Positions 7,135 through 14,766 of a stretch of 20,446 nt of DNA are shown here, in pieces (the stretch's first letter is position 1; every line of letters starts with the position of its first letter). Origin of the DNA: JBOGVZ01 sp050692985. Its GTDB lineage: Bacteria > Actinomycetota > UBA4738 > CALAEC01. The notes below the pieces were generated by a model. The model saw only the letters and a program-made list of their open reading frames with translations. It did not search any database and had not been told where the DNA came from. The stretch is taken from contig JBOGVZ010000053.1 of the NCBI GenBank assembly GCA_050692985.1, forward strand, positions 1 through 20,446, in the 5' to 3' direction. The position numbers and the translations under genes were made by a program.

Positions 7135-8613
7135 TTACCCGGACAGGCCCGCTTCGATCACCTGCTGGGCGATGGGCGCGGAGAGCGCCCCCCCGGTGGC
7201 CTCGTTGCCCAGGCTGCCGCCGTTGAGCACGACCACCGCCACGGCGATCTGGGGATCGCCGGCGGGGGCAAAGGCCACGAACCAGGCGTGGGGAGACTCG
7301 TTCTCGGCCGTCTGGGCGGTGCCGGTCTTGCCGGCCACGGACACCCCGGGGATCTGGGCGGCCGTGCCGGTGCCCGCCGCCACGACGGCCACCATCATGT
7401 CGGTCAGCGTGGCGGCGTTCGGGGCGCTCATGGGACGCCCGTAGACCTGGGGGCCCAGCTCCCGGAACACCCGCCCCGCGGGGTCCCGGATCTCCTCGAC
7501 CAGGCGGGGCTGCATCATCACGCCGCCGTTGCCGATGGCCCCCGCCACCAGGGCCATGTGCAGCGCGTTCGTCCGCACGTCACGCTGGCCGATGGCCGAC
7601 TGCGCCACCGCGGGCAGGTCGTCCTGGAAGGCGGCCACGTCGGGGATCTCCGCCTCGACGAACGGGATGTCGAACGTGACGTCTTGGGAGAACCCGAACC
7701 GGTGGGCCTGCTCCACCAGCTTCTCCGCCCCCAGATCCAACCCCAGCTGGCCGAAGGCCACGTTGCAGGAGACCTGGAGGGCCGAGGCCAGGGTGATCTG
7801 CGAGCCTCCCGGGCACTGGCCGCCGCCGAAGTTGTGGATGTCCCGGTCGGTCTGGGGGACGTCGAGCGCGGGGGGGTTGGGGATCGTGTCCTGCGGGGTC
7901 ATCCCGTCCTCCAGCGCCGCCGCCGCGGTGACGATCTTGAACGAGGAGCCCGGCGGGAAGAACGTGTCGGTGGCGTTGGACACCATGGGGGAGCGGGGGT
8001 CCTCCGGGTTCAGGGCCTCGTAGGCCCGCCGGACCTGCCGGGGCCGGTGGGAGGCCAGGGGATTGGGGTCGAAGGTGGGATTGGCCACCAGGGCCAGCAC
8101 GGCGCCGGTCTGGGGGTCGATGGCCGCCACCGCCCCCACCTCGTCGCCCAGGGCCCGGACGGCCACGTCCTGGAGGTCGGGGTCGATCGTCAGCACGATG
8201 CTCGCCCCCTTCTGGTCCCGTCCCAGGAACTCGTCCACCAGGCGCTGGGGGAACAGCTCGTCGGCCCGCCCGGCCAGGTAGTCGTTGTACGTGCTCTCGA
8301 GCTCGGTCTTGCCGAACACGATCGAGTAGAAGCCGGTCAGGTGCCCGTAGCCCAGGGCCGGGTCGGTCGGGTAGCGCCGCAGGTACTTCAGCTGCCCGCC
8401 GGTCCGCCTGCTGATGGCCAGGACTGTCTGGCGGTCGCCGGCCACGATCGTGCCCCGGGCCACGTTGTACTCGTCGATCAGCTGGCGCTTGAGGTTGGCG
8501 TCGTCGTTGTACAGGTCCTCCGCGGCGATGACCTGGAGGTAGTTGATGTTCGCGGCCAGGGCCACGAACAGGATCAGGAACCCCAGCGCCAGCCGCCGGA
8601 TCTGTCGCTCCAT
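7135..8613 (-). CDS. pbpA: Penicillin-binding protein PbpA (class B transpeptidase)
   Basis: 492 residues. An N-terminal membrane anchor (about 7-28) is followed by a dimerisation/pedestal region (30-140) and the transpeptidase domain (about 160-490). Active-site motifs: SSFK (S223, K226) within PPGSSFKI, SCN (282-284), and KTGTA (429-433). Known role: D,D-transpeptidase cross-linking peptidoglycan peptides outside the membrane, target of beta-lactams. In mycobacteria PbpA takes part in septation and is regulated by PknB. Cys267 and Cys283 lie close to the SxN motif and could pair. The ATG directly follows the TAG of rodA with no gap, and GCGAGGCGAG upstream serves as the ribosome-binding site. 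RodA and PbpA would form a polymerase/cross-linker pair. Confidence 0.97.
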   Translation of the reverse strand: MERQIRRLALGFLILFVALAANINYLQVIAAEDLYNDDANLKRQLIDEYNVARGTIVAGDRQTVLAISRRTGGQLKYLRRYPTDPALGYGHLTGFYSIVFGKTELESTYNDYLAGRADELFPQRLVDEFLGRDQKGASIVLTIDPDLQDVAVRALGDEVGAVAAIDPQTGAVLALVANPTFDPNPLASHRPRQVRRAYEALNPEDPRSPMVSNATDTFFPPGSSFKIVTAAAALEDGMTPQDTIPNPPALDVPQTDRDIHNFGGGQCPGGSQITLASALQVSCNVAFGQLGLDLGAEKLVEQAHRFGFSQDVTFDIPFVEAEIPDVAAFQDDLPAVAQSAIGQRDVRTNALHMALVAGAIGNGGVMMQPRLVEEIRDPAGRVFRELGPQVYGRPMSAPNAATLTDMMVAVVAAGTGTAAQIPGVSVAGKTGTAQTAENESPHAWFVAFAPAGDPQIAVAVVVLNGGSLGNEATGGALSAPIAQQVIEAGLSG

Positions 8614-9954
8614 CTACTCGCCTCGCTCCCGGCCGTAGCGCACGAACTGGGTGGCCTCGTCGGGCTGGCCCGGCGGCCGTGAGGACACCCGGATCAACAG
8701 GGCCAGCAGCACGAAGTTGGCCACCAGGCTGGAGCCACCGTACGAGACGAAGGGGAGGGTGATCCCGGTCAGGGGGATGAGCCGGGTGACGCCGCCGATG
8801 ATCACGAACGTCTGGAGAGCCAGGATCGTGGACAGCCCCGCCGCCAGGAGCTGTCCGAACCCGTCGGGGCTGGTCACGGCGGCCCGGAAGCCGCGGAACA
8901 CCAGCAGGACGAACAGCGTGAGCACCGCCATCGTGCCCAGCAGGCCCAGCTCCTCGCCGATCGCGGAGAACACGAAGTCGGTGTGCGCGTCGGGGATCTC
9001 ACCGGGCAGTCCCCTCCCCAGCCCGGTGCCGGCGATCCCCCCGGTGGCCAGGGCGAACAGCGACTGGGCCAGCTGGAAGCTCTTGTCGTGGACCAGGTTC
9101 GGATCCAACGCGTGGAGCCAGATCGTCACCCGGTCCTGGACGTGGGACAGCGCGGCGTAGCCCATGAACGCCCCCACGGCGAACAGCAGCACGCCCATCA
9201 CCAGGTAGGCGCCGCGGGCGGTGGCCACCCACAGCATGACCACGAACATCCCGAAGAACAGCAGCGAGGATCCCAGGTCCCGCTCCACGAACAGCACCAC
9301 GAGCGACAGCCCCCAGGCCACCAGCAGCGGGGCCAGGTGCTTCGGCTCGGGCACGGCGATCGGGCCGAGCCGCCGGGTGGCCACGGACAGCATCTCCCTG
9401 CGCGTGTACAGGTAGGAGGCCAGGAAGATGACCAGCAGCACCTTCCCGATCTCCGCGGGCTGGAACTGGAGGGGGCCGAGCTGGACCCACAACCTGGCCC
9501 CCCGCACCGTCCTGCCGATCACGGGCACGAGCGGCAGCAGGAGCATGACGATGCCCAGGAGCCCGATCGTGTACGTGTACTGGTCGAGCTGACGGTGGTC
9601 CCTGATCACGACCAGCGTCGCGCAGAACAGCGCCAGGGCGAACAGAAGCCACAGGGTCTGGGCCCCGGCCAGTCCGGGGCTGAGCCGGAAGATCATGGCG
9701 AACCCGAGCCCCGCCAGCAGCACGGCCGTCGGCAACAGGACCGGGTCGGCGTCCGGGGCGAACCGCCGGACCACCAGGTGGGCGGCCAGGTAGCCGGCCA
9801 CCAGCACCAGGGCGTAGCCGGACACCCCCACCGGGACCTCGCCCCGGCGGCCCAGGCCCACCAGGACGTAGGCCATGACCGCCAGGGCGATGGCCAGGAT
9901 GAGCAGCAGCAGCTCCCTGTTCCGACGCTTGCGGGCCGGCACGATGGCGCTCAC
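8614..9954 (-). CDS. rodA: RodA/FtsW-type SEDS peptidoglycan glycosyltransferase
   Basis: 446 residues with about ten to twelve membrane segments. SEDS signatures are present: GARLWVQLGPLQFQPAEIGK (152-171), ERDLGSS (224-230, with the acidic residue D226 needed for polymerase activity in RodA), PDAHTDFVFSAIGEELG (321-337) and LPFVSYGGSS (400-409). Known role: polymerises lipid II into glycan strands, working with a class B PBP, here PbpA encoded immediately downstream. The GTG start overlaps the pstP stop (GTGA), with GAAGG about eight bases upstream; longer upstream readings in this frame are shadows inside pstP. Whether it serves elongation (RodA) or division (FtsW) cannot be told from the motifs. 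The name follows the equivalent gene in the mycobacterial cluster. Confidence 0.96.
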   Translation of the reverse strand: MSAIVPARKRRNRELLLLILAIALAVMAYVLVGLGRRGEVPVGVSGYALVLVAGYLAAHLVVRRFAPDADPVLLPTAVLLAGLGFAMIFRLSPGLAGAQTLWLLFALALFCATLVVIRDHRQLDQYTYTIGLLGIVMLLLPLVPVIGRTVRGARLWVQLGPLQFQPAEIGKVLLVIFLASYLYTRREMLSVATRRLGPIAVPEPKHLAPLLVAWGLSLVVLFVERDLGSSLLFFGMFVVMLWVATARGAYLVMGVLLFAVGAFMGYAALSHVQDRVTIWLHALDPNLVHDKSFQLAQSLFALATGGIAGTGLGRGLPGEIPDAHTDFVFSAIGEELGLLGTMAVLTLFVLLVFRGFRAAVTSPDGFGQLLAAGLSTILALQTFVIIGGVTRLIPLTGITLPFVSYGGSSLVANFVLLALLIRVSSRPPGQPDEATQFVRYGRERGE

Positions 9955-11078
9955 GGCTTCGCCTTCGCCTCCCGCTCCTTGGCTCGCTCGGCTTCGAGGT
10001 CCTCCCGCATCTGGGAGATCAGCCGCTCCCCGTCCTCGCGGCTGCCCGTGGTGATGCCCTGGTCGAGGTCCTGCCAGGCGGTGAACCGCTGGACCTCGTC
10101 CGCGGGCAGGTCCGTCCGGAGCTCCACCGTGGCCAGCGAGATCCCCAGGGGCTCGGCGGGGATCCCCCGGTACAGGGCCACCTGGCCCTCGGTCACCCCG
10201 ACGAACCACTGCTGGTCGATGAACAGGCGCTTCACCCCGAACAGGGCGCCGGCCACCAGCACCAGCGGCAGGAGGACCCACAGCAGGACCCGGCGGGGCC
10301 ACCGGCGTCCCGGGGCGGCCTCGGAGGCCGGGATCGCCCATCCGTCCTCTTCCCCGGTCTCGTCCTCCTGGGCATCGAGCACCACCGCGGTGATGTTGTC
10401 CTGGCCGCCGGCCTCGTTCGCCGCGGCCACCAGCGCCTCGGCCGCGGCCTGGGGGTCGCGCTCGTCCGTGAGGATCCGGACGATGTTCTCCTCGGACACC
10501 ATGCCGGTCAGGCCGTCGCTGCACAGCAGGAGCCGGTCGCCGGCCCGGACCTCGTAGGCGGCCTCGTCGACCTGGATGTCCCGGTCGACCCCCAGGGCGT
10601 TCGTGAGGATGCTGCGTTGGGGGTGGATGGCCGCCTCCTCCGACGTGAGCCGCCCCTGGTCGACCAGGCGCTCGACCACGGTGTGGTCCTTGGTCAGGCG
10701 GCTGAGCTCCCCGTCCCGGAGGAGATAGGCGCGGGAGTCGCCCACGTGGGCCAGGAAGATCCTGTCCCCCCCGGCCAGCACCGCGGTCAGCGTGGTCCCC
10801 ATCCCGGTCAGCCCGGGGTCGGAGGAGGCCCTGTCCAGAACGGCCCGGTTCGCCTCACGGACCGTCTCCGCCAGGTGCGGCGCGGCGTCTCCGTCCGGGG
10901 CCGGCCGATCCGAGACCCGTCCCAGGGTCTCGAGCGCCAGGTGCGAGGCCACCTCACCCCCCTGGTGCCCGCCCATCCCGTCCGCCACCGCAAACAGCGG
11001 GGCCTCGGCCGTGTAGGCGTCCTCGTTGCCCTCGCGGACCCGGCCCACGTCGGTCCGGGCTCCCACCCGAAACCTCAT
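9951..11078 (-). CDS. pstP: PP2C-type Ser/Thr protein phosphatase PstP
   Basis: 375 residues. The cytoplasmic PP2C domain (about 2-237) shows the metal-binding residues of the family: GNEDA (D20), VADGMGGHQGGE (D33), SDGLTG (D188) and GGQDN (D227); HVGDSRAYLL (111-120) is also typical. A membrane helix follows at about 264-282, and then an outer part of about 90 residues ending in a charged, Lys/Glu/Ala-rich segment (351-375). This is the PstP layout. Known role: removes phosphates from the kinases PknA/PknB and their substrates, balancing the kinases encoded downstream. The ATG overlaps the fhaB stop (ATGA), with GAGGT about seven bases upstream. The frame is open farther upstream but that part is in fhaB. 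Confidence 0.96.
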   Translation of the reverse strand: MRFRVGARTDVGRVREGNEDAYTAEAPLFAVADGMGGHQGGEVASHLALETLGRVSDRPAPDGDAAPHLAETVREANRAVLDRASSDPGLTGMGTTLTAVLAGGDRIFLAHVGDSRAYLLRDGELSRLTKDHTVVERLVDQGRLTSEEAAIHPQRSILTNALGVDRDIQVDEAAYEVRAGDRLLLCSDGLTGMVSEENIVRILTDERDPQAAAEALVAAANEAGGQDNITAVVLDAQEDETGEEDGWAIPASEAAPGRRWPRRVLLWVLLPLVLVAGALFGVKRLFIDQQWFVGVTEGQVALYRGIPAEPLGISLATVELRTDLPADEVQRFTAWQDLDQGITTGSREDGERLISQMREDLEAERAKEREAKAKP

Positions 11079-11539
11079 CGGCGGACCTCGAGGATCGTCT
11101 TGCCCACCCGGATCCGGTCGCCTGGGCCGATCTCCGTGGGGACCGTCACCTTCCGCTGGTTCAGATAGGTCCCGTTCGTCGACCCCAGGTCCTCGACGAC
11201 CCACGATCCGTTGCGGTCGAAGATCTTGGCGTGGAGCTGGGAGATGTAGGTGTCGTCCGGCCGGATCTGGCACGACGTGGCCCGGCCGATCTGGAGCGTC
11301 CCCGACAGCCGGTGCGTGGAGACCCTGGCTCCCCGTTGATCGAGCATCACCACCTTCGTGGGCGTGCCCCGCCCCCGTTTCCCCGGGCGCGACCGGGACG
11401 GCGCCGGGCGGCCGGCCGGGCGCCGCTGCTGCCGGGGCCCGTACAGGTCGAGGACCACCACCCGAACCGCTCGGTACAGGAAGAAGTACAGGAGCACGAG
11501 GAGGGAGATCTTGAGGACGGTGAGGACGAACGGGGGCAC
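11075..11539 (-). CDS. fhaB: Membrane-anchored FHA-domain protein FhaB (FipA-type)
   Basis: 154 residues. One N-terminal membrane helix (about 5-28), a basic linker rich in Arg, Pro and Gly (33-62), and a forkhead-associated domain (about 63-153). The FHA phosphopeptide-binding residues are present: IGRATSC (GR at 85-86, S89), SQLHA (100-104) and DLGSTNGTYLN (117-127). Known role: FHA domains read phosphothreonine; in mycobacteria FhaB/FipA links PknA and FtsZ/FtsQ at division. GTG start, three bases after the fhaA stop, with GGAGGGG upstream. The 3' end overlaps pstP by four bases, so the two are translationally coupled. Confidence 0.94.
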   Translation of the reverse strand: MPPFVLTVLKISLLVLLYFFLYRAVRVVVLDLYGPRQQRRPAGRPAPSRSRPGKRGRGTPTKVVMLDQRGARVSTHRLSGTLQIGRATSCQIRPDDTYISQLHAKIFDRNGSWVVEDLGSTNGTYLNQRKVTVPTEIGPGDRIRVGKTILEVRR

Positions 11540-11542
11540 GGG

Positions 11543-12259
11543 CTAGCCCCTCCGGAACTCCAGCACCGTCCGGCCGATGGTGATCCGGTCCCCCTCCTGG
11601 AGCACCTGCTCGGCGACGGGCGCCTCGTTGACCAGGGTGCCGTTCGTGGAGCCGAGGTCAACGATCACGAAGTCCGACCCCTGGCGGCGGATCTCCGCGT
11701 GGCGACGGCTGGCGCCGGTGTCCTGGATCTCGATCTCCGAACCCGCCAGCCGCCCGATGACGGCGCTGTCCTGGTCGAGGCGGAACTCCCGGCCGTCCCC
11801 GTCGACCTGGACCAGCCGGGCCGGGCCGGCGGCGGGCGAAGGGGGCCGTGGAGCGGGCGTGGCCTCCTGGGACGGCGGCGGCGGGCCGGGGGCCTCGCTC
11901 AGCTCCGGCTGGATCCGCAGGTCGCCTCGCTTGAGGGCCTCGTCGGTCTCGAACACGACCTGGGGCCGGGCCACCAGGCCGTACCCGTGCTCTCGGGCCC
12001 CCTCGACCACCACGGTCTCGAGCTCGGACACGAGGGCGTTCTCCATGTTGGCGAAGCGCTGGCGGTCCTCGGCCGAGACGAACAGCACGTACCGGTTCGG
12101 GACCCACACCTCCTTGACGCCGACCGTCTTCTGGGCCTCCATGGTCCGCAGGATGCGCTTGGCGATCTCGATGGGCTGAAGGCCGGAGCGGAACGCCTTG
12201 GTGAAGAACCCCTCGATCCCCCGTTCCAGGCGAGCTTCGAAGTCCTTGAGGATCCCCAC
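11543..12259 (-). CDS. fhaA: FhaA: DUF3662 plus FHA domain protein, compact form
   Basis: 238 residues, cytoplasmic. The N-terminal DUF3662 domain (about 1-118, with EGFFTKAFRSGLQPIEIAKR) is followed by a short Pro-rich linker (122-146) and an FHA domain (147-237) with VIGR (GR 169-170), S174, SRRHAEI (184-190) and DLGSTNGTLVN (201-211). M. tuberculosis FhaA is about 527 residues with a long linker, so this is a much shorter version. Known role: the FHA domain binds phosphorylated partners such as the MviN/MurJ pseudokinase domain and restrains peptidoglycan synthesis. GTG start; AGGGGA lies about 10 bases upstream. It is the first gene of the minus-strand array, and no other gene lies between it and the divergent tRNA. 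Confidence 0.95.
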   Translation of the reverse strand: MGILKDFEARLERGIEGFFTKAFRSGLQPIEIAKRILRTMEAQKTVGVKEVWVPNRYVLFVSAEDRQRFANMENALVSELETVVVEGAREHGYGLVARPQVVFETDEALKRGDLRIQPELSEAPGPPPPSQEATPAPRPPSPAAGPARLVQVDGDGREFRLDQDSAVIGRLAGSEIEIQDTGASRRHAEIRRQGSDFVIVDLGSTNGTLVNEAPVAEQVLQEGDRITIGRTVLEFRRG

Positions 12260-12297
12260 GGGAACTTGTTTCCCCTGCTCGGTGGTCGGTGAACCCG

Positions 12298-12303
12298 ATT
12301 ATA
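12298..12303 (-). promoter_or_regulatory. Candidate -10 element of the fhaA-pknB array
   Basis: On the minus strand these bases read TATAAT, a perfect -10 hexamer, rare in DNA of this GC content. It sits 38 bases before the fhaA GTG, giving a leader of about 32 bases. No convincing -35 hexamer is seen at 16-18 bases upstream, so the call rests on the -10 and the location only. Confidence 0.5.
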
Positions 12304-12406
12304 GGCTTGGCCCGCGTGTGGCCCGCGGGGCGGCGATCTTCGGATCCATGCCCGTTCCGCGTCGGAAGGGCCGGCCGGTGGTAGTTGCTACCATGAGTGG
12401 GCACCC

Positions 12407-12490
12407 GGGCGGGTGGCGGAATTGGTAGACGCGCAGGATTCAGGATCCTGTCCCCGAGAGGGGGTGGGGGTTCGACTCCCCCCTCGCCCA
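12407..12490 (+). tRNA. tRNA-Leu (anticodon CAG)
   Basis: 84 bases with a full class II cloverleaf: acceptor GGGCGGG (12407-12413) pairing with CTCGCCC (12483-12489, one G-T pair), D arm GCG/CGC (12416-12418, 12430-12432), anticodon stem CAGGA/TCCTG (12434-12438, 12446-12450) with loop TTCAGGA and anticodon CAG at 12441-12443, long variable arm (12451-12465, CCCC/GGGG), T stem GGGGG/CCCCC with loop TTCGACT (12471-12477), and discriminator A. CCA is not encoded. The long variable arm and G-rich T stem agree with leucine. It reads CUG, a heavily used codon here. A tRNA-Leu beside fhaA is also, as far as I recall, the arrangement in mycobacteria (leuT). Confidence 0.97.
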
Positions 12491-12500
12491 CGATCCCGCT

Positions 12501-12527
12501 GACGGCGGCAGGAGACCCGGCGCCGTC
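12501..12527 (+). terminator. Hairpin just after tRNA-Leu, possible end or processing signal
   Basis: GACGGCG (12501-12507) pairs perfectly with CGCCGTC (12521-12527) around a 13-base loop, ten bases after the tRNA. No T-run follows, so it is not a classical intrinsic terminator. It could equally be a structure in the leader of the next gene. Confidence 0.3.
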
Positions 12528-12572
12528 CGTCGAAGAAGGATGGGAACGGACATCTCTGCCCGCGACCCCGAA

Positions 12573-12578
12573 AAGGAG
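12573..12578 (+). promoter_or_regulatory. Ribosome-binding site fixing the start of the LVIVD protein
   Basis: AAGGAG six bases before ATG 12585. It selects this start over the in-frame ATG at 12540, which would add 15 charged residues in front of an evident signal peptide. Confidence 0.75.
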
Positions 12579-12584
12579 AACGGC

Positions 12585-14069
12585 ATGAGACGATGCCCCC
12601 GCAGGCTGCTGGTCCTGTCCCTGGCTGCGCTGGTGCCCGTGGTCCCGGCGGCTACGAGCGCGTCGGCCCAGGAAGGCACCCACAGCGCCAACATGAGCCA
12701 CGTCGCCAACCTGCCCTACCCGAGCATCCCCGGCCGTACGGCCATCACCAACGGTGGCACCGACATCGAGTTCGTCACGATGACGCTCGGCGGCGAGCGG
12801 CGCTCCGTCACACGCGAGTTCGCGTTGGCCGGCTCGTACGACAACGGCCTCCAGATCGTGGACATCACCGATCCCGAGGACGCCAGGATCGTGGCCCGCT
12901 ACGACTGCGCCATCCGCCAGGGTGACGTCCAGGTGTTCACCAGGGGGCTCCGCACCCTGGTCACGTACACGCAGGACGATCCCTATAGCGGCCGAGCCCA
13001 ACACGACACGAGCTCCCAGTGCTACCGGGAAGCGACGGAGCTCGGCATGTTCGGCCCCGGGGTGAACCCGGCGGGGACGTTCATCGTGGACATCTCCAAG
13101 CCGGGCTCGCCGAGAACCGTGTCGTTCCTGTCCGAGCCACGGGGATCCCACAACCAGACCGTGGCCCCCGGAGGGCTGTACCTGTACAACTCGAACTCGG
13201 ACCTCAATGCGAACAACTTCCAGATCGAGGTGTGGGATATCTCGAACCTGAAGGCTCCGAAGAGGGCCTTCGTCCTGAACACCGAGACCGGGCTCAGCTC
13301 GCACGACATCACGTTCAGCGAGGACGGGACCCGGGCCTACTCCGCGGCCATCACCCACACGCTGGTCCTGGACACCACCGACCTGGCCCGGCCCCGGATC
13401 ATCGGCCGGATCATCGACCCGGCCGTCAACATCCACCACCAGTCCGACCCGGTGACCCTCACCGACGCCACCACCGGACAGGAGCGGACGTTCCTGGTGG
13501 TCACGGACGAGATCGCCGGCGCCGCGGGCAACGCGGTGTGCCCGGGGGGTGGGCTCCACGTGTACGACGTCACCGGCGACCTGGAGCGGACCCCGGTGAA
13601 GGTCGGCGTGTGGAACATGCCGGAGGTCCAGCTCACCACGGACAACCTGACGTGCACGTCGCACGTGCTGCGGATGTATCCCGAGCACGGGCTCATGACC
13701 ATCGCCTGGTACGCGGCCGGCGTGCGGGTGGTGGACATCTCCGGGCTCGTCGGGATCTCGCTTGGTGTCGACGAGGGCGCCGGGAACGTCGGGGCCGGCA
13801 TGAAGGAGGTCGGCTATCACTACTTCCCGAACTCCGACACCTGGAGCGTGAAGACCAACAAGATCGAGGCGGACGGGTCGTTCTACCTGTACGGCAACGA
13901 CCTGAATCGGGGCCTCGACGTGTATCGTTTCTCGGCGTTCGCCGCCCCGGCTACCGACGGCGGTACGTGGCTGTCGGCCGGGCAGGCCGCGGCCCCGGCG
14001 CCCACCGCGTCGGCGCTCGATGCCGCCACCGGCCCGTACTGCCTGTACCGAGGCCTCGAGGTCGCCTGA
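12585..14069 (+). CDS. Secreted LVIVD-repeat beta-propeller protein
   Basis: 494 residues. A signal peptide (basic MRRCPRRLL, hydrophobic core, cleavage likely after SASA at about 28) sends it out of the cell. The mature part consists of repeated LVIVD-type blades: GLQIVDITDPEDARIVARY (88-106), GTFIVDISKPGSPRTVSFL (164-182), IEVWDISNLKAPKRAFVL (214-231), a TLVLDTTDLARPRIIGRI blade (259-276), GLHVYDVTG (323-331) and GVRVVDISG (379-387). Histidines recur near blade starts: SHN (H189), SSHD (H240), IHHQ (H284, H285) and TSH (H360). Five cysteines are spread through the mature chain. Known: LVIVD repeats occur in secreted and choice-of-anchor proteins of no fixed function. The histidines hint at a metal site like that of selenium-binding-type propellers, which is inference. 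No membrane anchor or sorting signal is seen. Confidence 0.85.
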   Translation: MRRCPRRLLVLSLAALVPVVPAATSASAQEGTHSANMSHVANLPYPSIPGRTAITNGGTDIEFVTMTLGGERRSVTREFALAGSYDNGLQIVDITDPEDARIVARYDCAIRQGDVQVFTRGLRTLVTYTQDDPYSGRAQHDTSSQCYREATELGMFGPGVNPAGTFIVDISKPGSPRTVSFLSEPRGSHNQTVAPGGLYLYNSNSDLNANNFQIEVWDISNLKAPKRAFVLNTETGLSSHDITFSEDGTRAYSAAITHTLVLDTTDLARPRIIGRIIDPAVNIHHQSDPVTLTDATTGQERTFLVVTDEIAGAAGNAVCPGGGLHVYDVTGDLERTPVKVGVWNMPEVQLTTDNLTCTSHVLRMYPEHGLMTIAWYAAGVRVVDISGLVGISLGVDEGAGNVGAGMKEVGYHYFPNSDTWSVKTNKIEADGSFYLYGNDLNRGLDVYRFSAFAAPATDGGTWLSAGQAAAPAPTASALDAATGPYCLYRGLEVA

Positions 14070-14084
14070 GGCGCCGACGGAGCG

Positions 14085-14765
14085 ATGCCCGCCCCGGTCG
14101 CGGCCGGGCCGGGGCAGGCGTCCCGCTTCTTCGCTAGGCTCCCGACCACGTTGAAGCGCGACGGCGATCGGTGCTTCGGGGACGGCGATCCCCTGTACGA
14201 GCGGTACCACGACGAGGAATGGGGCCGTCCCGTCGTCGACGAGCGGGGGTTGTTCGAGCGGCTGTGCCTGGAGGCGTTCCAGTCCGGCCTGTCGTGGCTG
14301 ATCGTGCTGCGCAAGCGCGAGGCCATCCGGCGGGCGTTCGGGGACTTCGACGTCCGGGCCGTGGCCCGCTTCTCCCATGCCGACGTGGCCCGGCTCCTCG
14401 AGGACCCTTCGATCATCCGCAACCGCGGCAAGATCTCTGCGGTCGTGGCCAGCGCTCGGGCCACGCTGGCACTGTGGGAGGAGGGGTCGTCGCTCAGGTC
14501 GCTGCTGTGGGGGGCCGCCCCTCCGCCGCGCCCGGCGCCGGTGTCGTTCGACGACGTGCCCGCCTCGACGGACGGGTCGGTGGCCCTGGCCCGGGACCTC
14601 CGCCGCCGGGGGTTCCGATTCGTCGGCCCCACCACCGTGTACGCGACCATGCAGGCCGTCGGCGTGGTGAACGACCATCTGGTCTCGTGCCCCGTCCGTG
14701 ACCAGGTGGAAGCGGACCGGGCCTCGGTTGGCCCGGCCGGTCGGCCCCCCGGCCCGGGCCGGTAA
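14085..14765 (+). CDS. tag: DNA-3-methyladenine glycosylase I (Tag)
   Basis: 226 residues with the whole Tag fold from about residue 24. Zinc ligands of the family are all in place: C30 (RCFGDGDPLY), H42 (YHDEEWG), H198 and C202 (VNDHLVSC). The catalytic region CLEAFQSGLSW (61-71, with E63 and W71) and GFRFVGPTTVYATMQAVGVVNDH (176-198) match closely. Known role: removes 3-methyladenine from alkylated DNA in base-excision repair. The ATG at 14085 lies 15 bases after the propeller gene, with GGAG close upstream. It gives about 23 residues ahead of the conserved core, so a later TTG at 14151 is possible, though it has no ribosome-binding site. The C-terminal 20 residues are Pro/Gly/Arg-rich and unconserved. 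Confidence 0.94.
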   Translation: MPAPVAAGPGQASRFFARLPTTLKRDGDRCFGDGDPLYERYHDEEWGRPVVDERGLFERLCLEAFQSGLSWLIVLRKREAIRRAFGDFDVRAVARFSHADVARLLEDPSIIRNRGKISAVVASARATLALWEEGSSLRSLLWGAAPPPRPAPVSFDDVPASTDGSVALARDLRRRGFRFVGPTTVYATMQAVGVVNDHLVSCPVRDQVEADRASVGPAGRPPGPGR

Positions 14766-14766
14766 C

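Noticed and set aside
12540..12584. Earlier ATG for the LVIVD protein
   Set aside because: It would place 15 charged residues before a clean signal peptide. The AAGGAG at 12573-12578 fits the ATG at 12585.
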